Source: Gnetum montanum
Lineage: Eukaryota > Streptophyta > Gnetopsida > Gnetales > Gnetaceae
Direction of reading: 5' to 3'
Assembly: GCA_015680685.1 (NCBI GenBank)
Contig: MNCI01002812.1
Span: 440,977-502,976, forward strand
Length of the DNA: 62,000 bases
Part shown: in pieces, positions 35,545 to 45,695 of the stretch
Layout of the letters: each line of letters opens with the position of its first letter
Position numbering within the stretch: position 1 is the first letter of the stretch
Made by a program: the position numbers and the translations under genes
The notes under the pieces: generated by a model
Told to the model about the DNA's origin: nothing
What the model saw: the letters and a program-made list of their open reading frames with translations, nothing else
Databases searched by the model: none

Positions 35545-38500
35545 TTACGCATCCCCTCTAGTACCACTGTCACCTGTATCCCTTAAGTCTGCCTCTAAGC
35601 CTAACAAATCATCTTCGAATGGGCCGTCCCTTTTAGGGGGTATTCCTTCATGAGGAATGTCTTCTTCACAGGGCTCTTGCACTAACACTTGCTCCCCAAG
35701 GTGATGGTCTATGTCATTACGCTCTCCCTCCTGAACGTGCTCTTCATCCTGTCCATCTTCTTCATCTGTTCCTTGTAACTACATATAACAAGTACATAAG
35801 CAAAAGCCATAATAGGACAAGTCAGAAAATTTAAATTCAATAACATTCAAACTTACTTGCAATGGTCCTGCATCCGCAGCAAAGGGGAGTTAATCTAAAC
35901 CGACCCACAGGCGTTGCATAATTTCTTCCTTGGTCAACTCAAACCAAACTCCATTCCCCAGATGAGTTCCAACCTTCACCTTCCCTTTCTCCACGCTAGT
36001 CCACCGAGGTGGTTCAGGGAAGAAAGTAGGGACTGTGGTCTTTTCCCCGGGAAGAGTAATTTCTCTTTCTAGGGACACACTCACCGTTACCTGCTCCTAG
36101 AACTTCTTGAAGGCCTTAGACGCACCAATGACATCGAGGAACAATCGCAAGGATTGAGCTTCAACGGCAGAATCTTGATAGTGTTGATGATAAGCGACAC
36201 TTTCTCGCTTATACAGATGTTTATGATCTTTTTGTTTCTACCCCCACTCTTGGAGACTTGGGCAAAAGTCCTTCCAGTCTTGGTTCTTCTGAGCCAAGAG
36301 CNAGCGTTGCATAATTTCTTCCTCGGTCAACTCAAACCAAACTCCATTCCCCAGATGAGTTCCAGCCTTCACCTTCCCTTTCTCCACGCTAGTCCACCGA
36401 GGTGGTTCAAGGAAGAAAGTAGGGACTGTGGTCTTTTCCCCGGGAAGAGTAATTTCTCTTTCTGGGGACGCGCTCACCATTACCTGCTCCTAGAACTTCT
36501 TGAAGGCCTTAGATGCACCAATGACATCGAGGAACAATCGCAAGGATTGAGCTTCAACGGCAGAATCTCGATAGTGCTGACGATAAGCGACACTTTCTCA
36601 CTTATACAGATGCTTATGATCTTTTTGTTTCTGCCTCCACTCTTGGACACTTGGGCAAAAGTCCTTCCAGTCTTGGTTCTTCTGAGCCAAGAGCTCTATT
36701 TGCATCCTTTGGTCCACCAGTTCGCGACTGGTTTGTACGCTATTTTTGACTGCGCTCTAGTAGCGAGCGTAGTCAATGACAGCTGTCCACCAGTCCTCTT
36801 CACCCGTCCCTCGTGCATGCAGGAATTCACATCGCGATCTTAAGTCTCCGACCTCTTTGGTCAGAGACATCCTTTCCTTCTCTGACCTTTGCAACTTCTT
36901 CTAAAGGTCTTCATTGACTTTTTGACTCTCCCACAAGGAGCGGGTCTAGCGTAATGCACATTTATGCATTTCTTCATAAATGTTGCGTGGCACGACCGCT
37001 CCTTCCGATGAAGGCTCGATAGTGTCCAGGTCAATGGGCTCCGTAGAGTCCCATCGAAGGCTAGCTCCTAATCACGAATATTAAATCAAGTGTAAAAAAA
37101 CATTATAACCTTATAATAAAATAAGCATACTATAGCCATAACATACCAACCCCAGGATCGACGTGCTCGAGGCGCTCGATCATATCACTGACAACGCCTT
37201 CCATGAAGGCAAATTTATCAAAGAATTCCCCCCACACTCTGCTTACAATGATGGACGGAGATGCATCCCGTTCATCTATAGCGTAATTAAGTCAAAATTT
37301 CTAGTTACTAACAGAATTCCTTAAAAATTTTAATACACTGATTACCTCTGCCTGTTCCAGTGGGGAGTGTGTCAACGTTTTCCACCTCCTCTCTCTCCTC
37401 ACGCACAAGGGTCTGTGCGTCACTTACTCTAATAGCTGGGGCCTCCTCTTCCAAAACTGGGGCCCCTTCCCCACGCCGTAATACCACTGCCCCTGTTTCA
37501 GGGGTCAACCGCTCTATAGGTCTCCCTGTTTATGCCATATAATGCACTCAAATAATTTAAAAACCTTGAATAAGTTGCATAATACAATAATTACCATAAC
37601 TTTTACTATATCTTTATGCTTACCAGGCGGAGGTTTACTCCACTGAAACTTGACTTGTACAGTTCTGCCCGTCCCACCTGCTGGTTCCACAGGCGCCTCG
37701 GTTAGACAAGGCCTTTTATGCTGAACCGAGGCGTCTACTATCTCTGCCATCAGGCGCTTCCCCCGAGATGCATCACCAGTGTAAGTGGGAAGTGCCCCAC
37801 CTACACTATCAGGGCCTCGCATTCGAGGTGCCGCCACATCCCTAGTCGTTATAGAAAGCGACTCCCCAATTCCCTATGGAGGATCCTGTGACCGAGTAGT
37901 GCCGAAGAGATGGGAAATCCAGAGTTTGGATAACTGGTCTCGGTCCTGTTGCACCCAAACCCCATTCCTCTAAACCACCAAAAATTTGGCAAAACGCCAG
38001 AGGCAAGCTATGAAGTAGGCGAAGTGCACACTGAAACGAGACTCGAGCTTTTGGCGGAGCCTAATCATCTCAGTGCGTAATCCCTCAGTGAAATAGCTTG
38101 CCCAGTCGAATTGGGTCCCCTCCTCAATCACCTCTGGCATGATACGAGCCTATTCTATGGTGAAGAACTTCCCCTACGAGAGTGTTCTGCGGAAAGCTTG
38201 GGCTCGGAAGAGGGGATAAATGGTTTTGGCAACCTCTAACTCGATCTTTTCACAAGGGATTCCCTTTGTGTCCTTCTTAGTCCCCAACCACTCCTCCAGC
38301 TCTTCCTGACATTTGACGCTCCTCCTCAATTTTTTCTCTATGGGAAGACCATCAGAGGGGATGCCGAAGAGGTCAGTAAATAGCTGAGTGTCGATATTAA
38401 AATGCACACGCACATTACGCGCGCTCGTGCAAAAACATTCAGCCCCTTCGCTGAAGGAGTTAACTAGGGTTAACATTTCGCTTGCGGGGACATCGGGGGT

Positions 38501-39988
38501 TATGGCTAGAAACAAATGCATCAGCCTTGCTTCCCGCAGCTTAGTGACCAATGCAACTGGGGCCGCCACATGGCCAAGCCAGCATTGTGCTTCCTTTATG
38601 TCACCATAACGAAAGAGGAGGGTGTTCGCCTCGTGGCCAGAAATCATAATGGTAATCTCCCAGGATTCCCTAACTGATAGCAAAAAACACAAGTCAAGAT
38701 AGCAAAAATAATGTTACACAACATTTCAAAACAAAAAAATAATATCATATAACTAATCGTAGCAACAAAACCTTACCAAGTCCAAATGGCAAAGGAAATG
38801 GAGGAAGCTTCCTTTGCACGTCCGCGAGGGTAAGGGGCGGGTTCAAAGTTCATTCCTCATGTAACCACCCGAGGTTCTGGTAACTCTTGAAGGAATCGGC
38901 ATAACAGGTAGGATACTCAGGAATTTCGAGGGCCATTTGCCCCATGACACCGACGCGTACGTTGCTAGTGGATGTAAACTCGTTTATCGTCCTTTCGGTC
39001 TAGGACAATGTATCATTATTGCCTACTAACCCATTTTTGTTGATGAAGAACCTATATCATATAACACATTACTATCCTACACTTTACAAATTCAGACACT
39101 AGAAAAACATTAACAACACCACAAGTAAAACGACTTACCCGCCCGAATAATACACCGTGCCTGGTGGATTATGAAAGTAAGTTGAGACATGATGGGCCAC
39201 GAACAAAGTATTATACGCATGATAACAGCTAAATCTGGGCATCTCCTAGATCCAACTTAAATGCCTCAATCCTCTAGCGCTAAGTTCGCGATCTTGAGGA
39301 CAACCAGTATCGATAGCCCCATCGGTTAGGAAAGCCAGGACGCCCTGTGTAGAACCGACTAACAAATGTTCCAAAATAGCCCCAGCCACATCGCCCAACA
39401 AATGCGACCAAATAATGATACTGTAGTTACGCAATAAAAACTATAAAAACTCCAGCACATCCTTCCGAAACCATATTGCCTTCCCCGGCAAACGAGTCTG
39501 AGGGGGAGGAAGATTGGCTGCATGAGGGTTTATACAACATAAAACCCCAACTATGTCCAAAACGATTAGGACAGGCTTCACCATTATGCTGTATAGAACA
39601 TGAACACGTTATCATCTAGATTCCATTGCATGCTTAGGGAAACTATAAGAAAATTTACAAATTACGCTTTAGCCATACAGCCGAAATCGCTTAAACCCTT
39701 GCAATAATGCAAGGTTTGTCTCAAACAATAGTGATGGATGCAATACCACTAACTAAACCTTTGTTTCAATACATTCCTAAAACTCTAGTTTATGTAAATG
39801 ACACAAAAGAATAAACATAAAAAAAAGCATATCATCGAAAGCAGTACGAGTAAGTGAGGGATAGCCTACCGATTCAGGGGAGTAACATCTCTCACTTCGA
39901 CCAAGGCCTGCGAGGCACACTGCAAACTCCCTTGTACTTTGTTAATTTTTGCCAATTTGGCATTCTTTCCTCTCACCTTCGATGCCAT
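35545..39988 (-). pseudogene. Eight-exon antisense gene inside element E
   Basis: Proposed exons (minus strand): 39988-39870, 39588-39139, 39051-38777, 38673-37624, 37525-37346, 37275-37147, 37067-35857, 35778-35545. All seven introns are GT-AG, AT-rich and 70-281 bp. Every junction phase matches, and the spliced length is 3,648 nt (1,216 codons with the stop). N-terminus MASKVRGKNAKLAKINKVQG, then VKPVLIVLDIVGVLCCIN and VLEFL...NYSIIIWS, faintly like an FCP1/NIF-type HAD phosphatase. The centre (GHEANTLLFRYGD, CWLGHVAAPVALVTKLREAR, HFNIDTQLFTDLFGIPSDG) is unassigned. An Arg/Pro/Glu linker, a coiled coil (exon 7) and an acidic tail follow. About 14 premature stops, mostly TAG, show this copy is dead. 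Exon 7 includes a 391-bp duplication at an N. It could be a captured host gene or an element-specific antisense ORF. Confidence 0.75.
35911..36694. repeat. 391-bp direct duplication around an assembly N
   Basis: 35911-36301 and 36304-36694 are copies of the same length that both run from GCGTTGCATAATTTCTTCC to CTGAGCCAAGAGC, separated by C-N (N at 36302). About 16 differences, nearly all transitions, separate them. The 393-bp offset keeps the antisense frame open. It may be a real duplication or two related copies mis-joined at a contig edge. Confidence 0.85.
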
Positions 39989-40029
39989 AGTTACAGTCTT
40001 GAACACCTTCACAAATAACACACTGCTAC

Positions 40030-40120
40030 CTTTTGCTCTTTCTCTTTCTCTCTGCGACAGCAGAATTCGAATTTGCAATAGCCAACAGCCTGTTTTCAAT
40101 AAGAACTGCCTACTTATATG
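40030..40120 (-). promoter_or_regulatory. Promoter of the antisense gene
   Basis: On minus, CATATAAGTAGG gives a TATA box at about 40120-40113, some 125 bp before the ATG at 39988. The leader in between contains GAGAGAAAGAGAAAGAGC, the GA-rich type frequent in plant 5' UTRs. This argues that the antisense gene has its own start site, independent of the LTR. Confidence 0.5.
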
Positions 40121-40456
40121 CAAAACTAACTGACTTGACGCCCGATTAAAGCGAGACTTGCCCAAATGTTGGTATCAGTATGAGCTGGAACCCGAAGATC
40201 AGGGCATTAATTGTGGTAGATATTGCATGCATTATGGTCTGAAACAACCTTAAACTACTGCACCTTATCACTTCGTAATCAGGTCACATTAATTACAGGC
40301 TGTTCACGGAATTCAAAATTCAGTTAGCTTCTCACGCTCAGCAATGTCATACCATACCTTTTTTCTTTTTAGACTAAACCAAGCGTCATATGCTAAATAC
40401 TTACAGCACTTAACTTAGCATCTTCCTAATTACTTTCATATTTGACAATTTTACAG

Positions 40457-42600
40457 GACAATTGGCAAATGGACGAAACTTTATCAGCACCCCTAGCTTT
40501 AACAGGCCCACATGGGAAAATCATTAGACAATTTGATCCCACGCTAGTAGAAACTAACCTTGCCCTCAATGACGCCACCATAGCCATGTCGGAAACATCT
40601 CTAGACTGGCTAGAACAGTCGACACGCACGCTAGATCTGAAAGCTGGAGATGTAACCGAAGACCCCCTTAACGAGGTCTCTATGGTTACGCATAAAGGTG
40701 AGACTAAAACTCTTAAGGTTAGTTCTTTACTAGACCAAAAGGTACATGACAACATAAAACAGGTGCTCCAGAACAACATCACAGTGTTCGCATGGTCATA
40801 TGAAGATATGTCGAGACTAGACCCAAGATTAATACAGCACAACATAATTCTAGATCCCCATATTAAAGCAATTAGACAAAAAGCATGAGAAATTAAGCCA
40901 GAAGTCGCGCTAGTAGCACATGATGAGATCACTAAACTGTACCAGGCTGGTTTTATTCATGCGGTCGATTACTCAGACTAGGTATCTAACATTGTAGTTG
41001 TTCCTAAAAAGACTGAAGGGATACGCATCTGTATAGACTTCCGAGACTTGAATAAAGCTACAATCAAAGACAATTTCCCACTACCGAGTATTGATCATGG
41101 ATACAACTGCTGGGCATGCACTTTTATTCTTCATGGATGGCTTCTCAGGCTATAATCAAATTTGCATCAATTCAGAACACCAGCTGACAACGACATTCAT
41201 GACACCCTGGGGGACCTTTTGTTACACCATGATGCCTTTTGGTTTAAAAAATGCTGGAGCTATGTATCAACGAGCTATGACGTACATCTTTAGCGATTAC
41301 CTCCTAGGGAGACTGAATGATTATGTTGACGATATAGTTGTTAAGTCTATAAGGTCAGAAGATCATTCGGAGGATCTGGAGTTAGTCCTTAAAAGATGTT
41401 CTAAATACGACCTCCGACTCAACCCAAAGAAGTGAATATTCAAAGTCAAAACTGGACGCATGCTGGGGTTTGTGGTATCAGAAACCAGCATACGAGTAGA
41501 CCCTGACAAGGTCAAGGCCATTGTTGAATTGACACCCCCTACAAATATCAAGAAATTACGCGGATTGCAAGGGCGGTTGCAGTTTATCAGGCGGTTCATC
41601 TCGAGATTTACCGATCAATTACACCCTATGCAGCATCTGCTTAAAAAGAGGGTTAATTTCGAATGGACAGACGATTGTCAGCGTGCATTTGACAGCTTGA
41701 AGCAAGAACTTCAACGCTTGCCAACAGTATTCCCACCGCAAAGGGATCAGCCGTTTTACATTTACCTCGCAACATCAAACGTAGCCTTAGCTGCATTACT
41801 CTATCAAAAGAGGGATGATAGGTCAAAAGTACCCATCTACTACTTGAGTCATGCTCTATGTGCATATGAAACGAAGTATAATGATGTACAACGTAATTGT
41901 TTGGCATTAGTATTTACGCTCAAAAAGTGCAAACACTATCTATTTCGTAGCCAAGTCAACATAATCTGCAAAAATAACATCCTTAGGGCTATTACGCACA
42001 ACCTATATGAAAGTAGTAGGATACCTCATTGGAAAGCTATCACGGCAGAGTTCGATTTACATTACATTAGTCAATCTTCTACGAAAGGCCAAGCAAGAGC
42101 TGACCAACTAATAACATCGTCTATTGACAGTCAGGCAACCATAGAGCCTGAATTTCCAAACGAGCATGTACATAGTCTAAGCCCTGTTCTAACAGGCCTC
42201 GAAGCAACGTTACATTTTGACAGAGCTTCAACTGCTAGAGACGGCAGTGCCGCCACAGTCATTACGCTGTCACCTGAGGATGTGCGTCTGCACGCCTACC
42301 GCTTGACCTTTCCCTGCACGAACAACGTGGCAGAGTACGAGGGACTCCTCAGGGGATTATTAACAGCCAGAGAACTTAATGTTCAACACCTGGCGATTAG
42401 AGGCGATTCAATGCTTGTTATAAATCAAATCACAGGAGTCTACGCCTGCAAGGCTGCACATTTACAGCCCTACTGCGATATGGTTAAAAATCTCCTGAAG
42501 TAGTTTGCAGCAACCGATGCCCAACACGTGCCTCGAAATGACAACACTCTAGCCGATGCACTGGCTACATTAGCTTTAAATGTGTCGTCGCACCTGTTCG
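40457..42600 (+). pseudogene. Element E RT, RNase H and archaeal-type RNase H
   Basis: Lead-in DNWQMDETLSAPLALTG to VFAWSYEDMSRLDPRLIQH. RT blocks: LYQAGFIHAV, VVVPKKTEGIRICIDFRDLN, a one-base slip near 41090, LLFFMDGFSGYNQI, MPFGLKNAGAMYQRAM and the catalytic YVDDIVVKS (41322). Then MLGFVVSETSIRVDPDKVKA, LRGLQGRLQFIRRFIS and the first RNase H (IYLATSNVALAALLYQ, AYETKYNDVQRNCLALVF). From ~42210 a second RNase H reads LHFDRASTARDGSAA, CTNNVAEYEGLLRGLLTARE, IRGDSMLVINQ. Its first motif has Arg where Gly is expected. The aRNase H is diagnostic of the Tat lineage. Stops at 40887, 40980 and 41434 plus the slip inactivate it. Confidence 0.85.
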
Positions 42601-43931
42601 ACACTTGTCCCACATTAATAACAGAGTGTACAGATCCTATCATTCAAACGGTGCAAATATCTTCACTACTCGAGGATAGAACGCCAGAGTGGTACAATAA
42701 CATTAAAACTTACCTCTTGCATGGCGAACCACCGCATGACCTAACACGCGCGCAAAAAGATGCAATCCGCAAGCGAGCTAGGCAATACATCATCATAGGA
42801 GATAGTACCCTTTGTAGACGCTCCTTCGATGGAGTACTGCTTATTTGCGTTAACAAAGACCAAGCACAACGTGTAGTTGGCAAAGTTCATGAGGGCCTAT
42901 GCGGAGGACACGTAGCCCCATGAGCTATGGCTGCTAAAATACGTCGCTTAGGGTATTATTGGCCATATATGGAAAAAGACTATCTTACAAAGGTTAAAAC
43001 GTGCATCACGTATCAACGTTACGTGAACCTTATACATGTGTCGCCTATGGAACTACATACAACTCAGATTACATGGCCTTTTCAACGATGGGGATTAGAT
43101 ATTATAGGGCCTATCATACCAAAATCTTCCATAGGTCACAGCTTCATAATCACCGCTACTGAGTATTTCACGAAGTGGGTGGAAGCCATCCCTTTATGAA
43201 AGATCACATCTCAATAGATCTGCCATTTCATTTTAGACAACATTATAACTAGATTTGGTCTCCCGATGACTATCGTGACCGACAATGGGCCACAATTTAG
43301 CAGTCTGAAAACCAAATCTTTTTGTGATAGCCTCAGTATCAAACAATCTTTTTCCTCACCTTATTAGCCACACGCGAATGGTCAAGTTGAAGCAACAAAT
43401 AAAGTCATTATCAATTTGCTCAAGAAAATGCTCAACAGCAACAAAAGACAATGGCATGAAAAGATCTTCTATGTGCTATGGGCGTATCGTACCACATGTA
43501 GAATAGTTACAGATAGTACACCCTATAGCCTAGTCTATGGATCTGAGGCGGTGCTGCCCCTCGAATTACAAGTTCCTTCTCTACGGATGGTCCTCTCCAC
43601 GATTATAAATGACGCTCAAAACACCGAGTATCGGATCATGGATTTGGACTCAATATAGGAGAAGCGAATATAGACGCTTGATACCATTGAAAAGTATCAA
43701 GAAAAGCAAAGGTAGAAGCACCGTCATAATCTTCAACAACGTCTGATCGAGAAAGGAGATTTGGTTCTCAAGGCCGTTTAGGAACTAGTAGGCAATTTCT
43801 CTGCAAACTGGGAGGGCCCTTTCTTGGTAGCTGATGTGTATGGCAACGGTGCATTCAAGCTAGCAGATATCAATGGCAATGAGTTACCAAATCCCGTGAA
43901 CCATATATACTTGAAGCGGTACTACATCTAG
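42601..43931 (+). pseudogene. Element E integrase
   Basis: The zinc-binding part has VHEGLCGGH but the Cys pair is damaged (KTCITYQRY in place of CxxC). Core: WGLDIIGPI (first Asp), TEYFTKWVEAIPL, TDNGPQF (second Asp), PHANGQVEATNKVI (Glu), WAYRTTCR, STPYSLVYGSEAVLPLE. The C-terminus GDLVLKAV, WEGPFLVADVYGNGAFKLAD and NHIYLKRYY is the GPF/Y-type end. Stops at 42921, 43197 and several after 43650 interrupt it. Confidence 0.85.
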
Positions 43932-43966
43932 CTACATATCCAGTGTTAACATCAGGCACAGCAATC

Positions 43967-44513
43967 GTCCGCTACGACGTAAAACTAGCACTCTCCTCAC
44001 GCGTCCGCCACGATGCTAAACTGGCAATGATCGTCTGCTATGACATAAAACTGGCACTTTCTGCACGCGTCCGCCACGACACTAAATTGGCAATGATCAT
44101 CCGCCACGACGTAAAACTGGCAAGTTGCAACCGTCCGCTACAACGTAAAACTGGCAGTGTTGTATAGGTCTGCCAAGACGTAAAACTGGCATTTCCTGCA
44201 TGCATCCGCGATGACGCTAAACTGGCACCGGCTGTCCGCCATGACATAAAACTGGCACATGTAAGTGTCCGTCTGCTGAGACATGAAATCAACATAGATT
44301 TGTCCCTGGGTCACGACATGAAACTGACATCCATAGCACGGTCTGCTGAGACCATAAATCAACTCTACCACCGTCCGTTACGACGTAAAACTAGCATTTT
44401 TCAGTCCGCCCAGACTTTAAACTGGAACCATGGTCTGCTGGGACTTAAAACCAGCAACAGCAGTCTACTAGGACTTAAAACTAGGACCTACAGACCGCCA
44501 ACATACGAATCAA
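43967..44513 (+). repeat. 24-bp interspersed repeat array after element E integrase
   Basis: About 16-17 copies of a motif close to GTCCGCCACGACGTAAAACTGGCA occur with spacers of 0-20 bp, from GTCCGCTACGACGTAAAACT (43967) to a decayed GACCGCCAACATACG near 44492. The first few copies are closest to the consensus. The middle ones carry CTGAGACATGAAATCAAC variants. A fortuitous ORF across it is not credible coding. Confidence 0.85.
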
Positions 44514-45681
44514 GCGAGCATAATCATCTCTGTGCAGCTGCAAAATGAATGGGGTGGGATGTTGGGACAGCCCCAACATCGCTACCTCGCGGGCATTCTG
44601 CTGATTCCTCGGATATGCTGAAAGGCATACTATTGATCCCTCGGAGATGCCATCACTGCACCCAGTTCAGCAGTGGAACCTCTGAGAGTTTAGTTTCACC
44701 GTCCGGAGCCCCAAAGGAATTCTCATCAACTACGACCTTAGGGATCTCCGCTCATTGTAACTATTAGACTTTGGCTTCACAGATTCACCTAGCTGGTTCT
44801 TTGCATAACTAGTTAGGTGCGATGAGTTTGATTTTCTTTGGCGACAATATGCTAAGTCGAGCATCAACATTGATACCCTGGCCTCTTGCTATGTTTCCTC
44901 ATTCATGGCCCGCTCACTCTGTCTCACCCCGAATGGTACTTGTTTCAACAACCTCTCCAGTGATTCGGCCGAGCAATGGTGTCCTCTGTTTTCTTCTTTG
45001 ATTGCAGGTTACTTGCTACGAAGATGTCGTTCAAAGGTGCATTCACCTAAGCAGTGAAATTACAGACAACATTTTGGGATGGCCGCTTAGGTTAGCTTGT
45101 CTATTTAGGAGTGCAACCCTGTTTTCCTCATAATCCTAACTCAAGCTCTTATTCCCCTCCTTAGACACTCCATCTGTTTTCCTTACACAAAATGTGAATA
45201 CGCAACATACGCTTTCTGCATCTACATTATAGTTAAGTCCATGAACTAGTGCAATGCAACTCGCCTAGTGGACGCCAAAAAAAAATGAAGTAGGGTCGAC
45301 AAAATGGATGAAACACAACTCATCCAGGCCATGCAGACGCAACGCAATTCGTCTATGCAAGCCCCTTCATCTACAAAATGATGGCATAACTCCATGCAAA
45401 TGCAATCGCAGGAGAAGGCCTAATTGCTTATGCGCGAAAAACTATACCCACTCATTTGAGTCTTCCCCGAACCTCTCTTGAGTCTTCCCCAAACCTATCT
45501 CCTCTTACCTCTGTAATAATTCCCGCCCGTACCATTTCATCTCTTGTTTCCCTCATTTCTGCACTTCTACATTCACAGGGCGACACTTGAGTAACCATTG
45601 ATGAACGTTGTTGGTACTTTTACCCATCCGGTGTTTCGTATTCTTTGTCGACGTCTTTTAGGCAAGCCCTCTAAATGTCAA
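44514..45681 (+). other. Element E 3' spacer
   Basis: Non-coding, with short fortuitous frames only. Small local duplications are visible (GAGTCTTCCCCGAACCTCTC / GAGTCTTCCCCAAACCTAT near 45460-45500; GCAATTCGTCTATGCAAG near 45350). Nothing resembling the 3' ORF of elements B-D is present. Confidence 0.5.
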
Positions 45682-45695
45682 CAAAGAGGGGCCAT
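45682..45695 (+). promoter_or_regulatory. Element E polypurine tract
   Basis: CAAAGAGGGGCCAT immediately precedes the 3' LTR start TGAAACACC at 45696. AAAGAGGGG is the purine run expected to prime plus-strand synthesis. Confidence 0.75.

Larger units (their letters stand above)
35014..40456 (+). other. Proposed sense-strand intron between protease and RT (element E)
   Basis: Donor AAC|GTAAAAG at 35014, acceptor TTTTACAG|GAC ending at 40456. Both junctions are phase 0, so protease reads ...TPLN directly into DNWQMDETLSAP of the RT lead-in. Ogre elements are known for an intron at this point, usually short. Here it is 5,443 bp because it carries the antisense gene. AT-rich flanks (35030-35540 and 39990-40450) show no sense coding; 35040-35340 has scattered TTACGC motifs like those of the LTR. 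Confidence 0.6.

Noticed and set aside
36154-36843. 229-codon plus-strand frame
   Set aside because: It runs antisense to exon 7 of the antisense gene and across the N and the 391-bp duplication; it is a shadow frame.
43943-44371. ORFs across the 24-bp repeat array on both strands
   Set aside because: They arise because the repeat has no stop in some frames. The codon pattern follows the repeat, not a protein.
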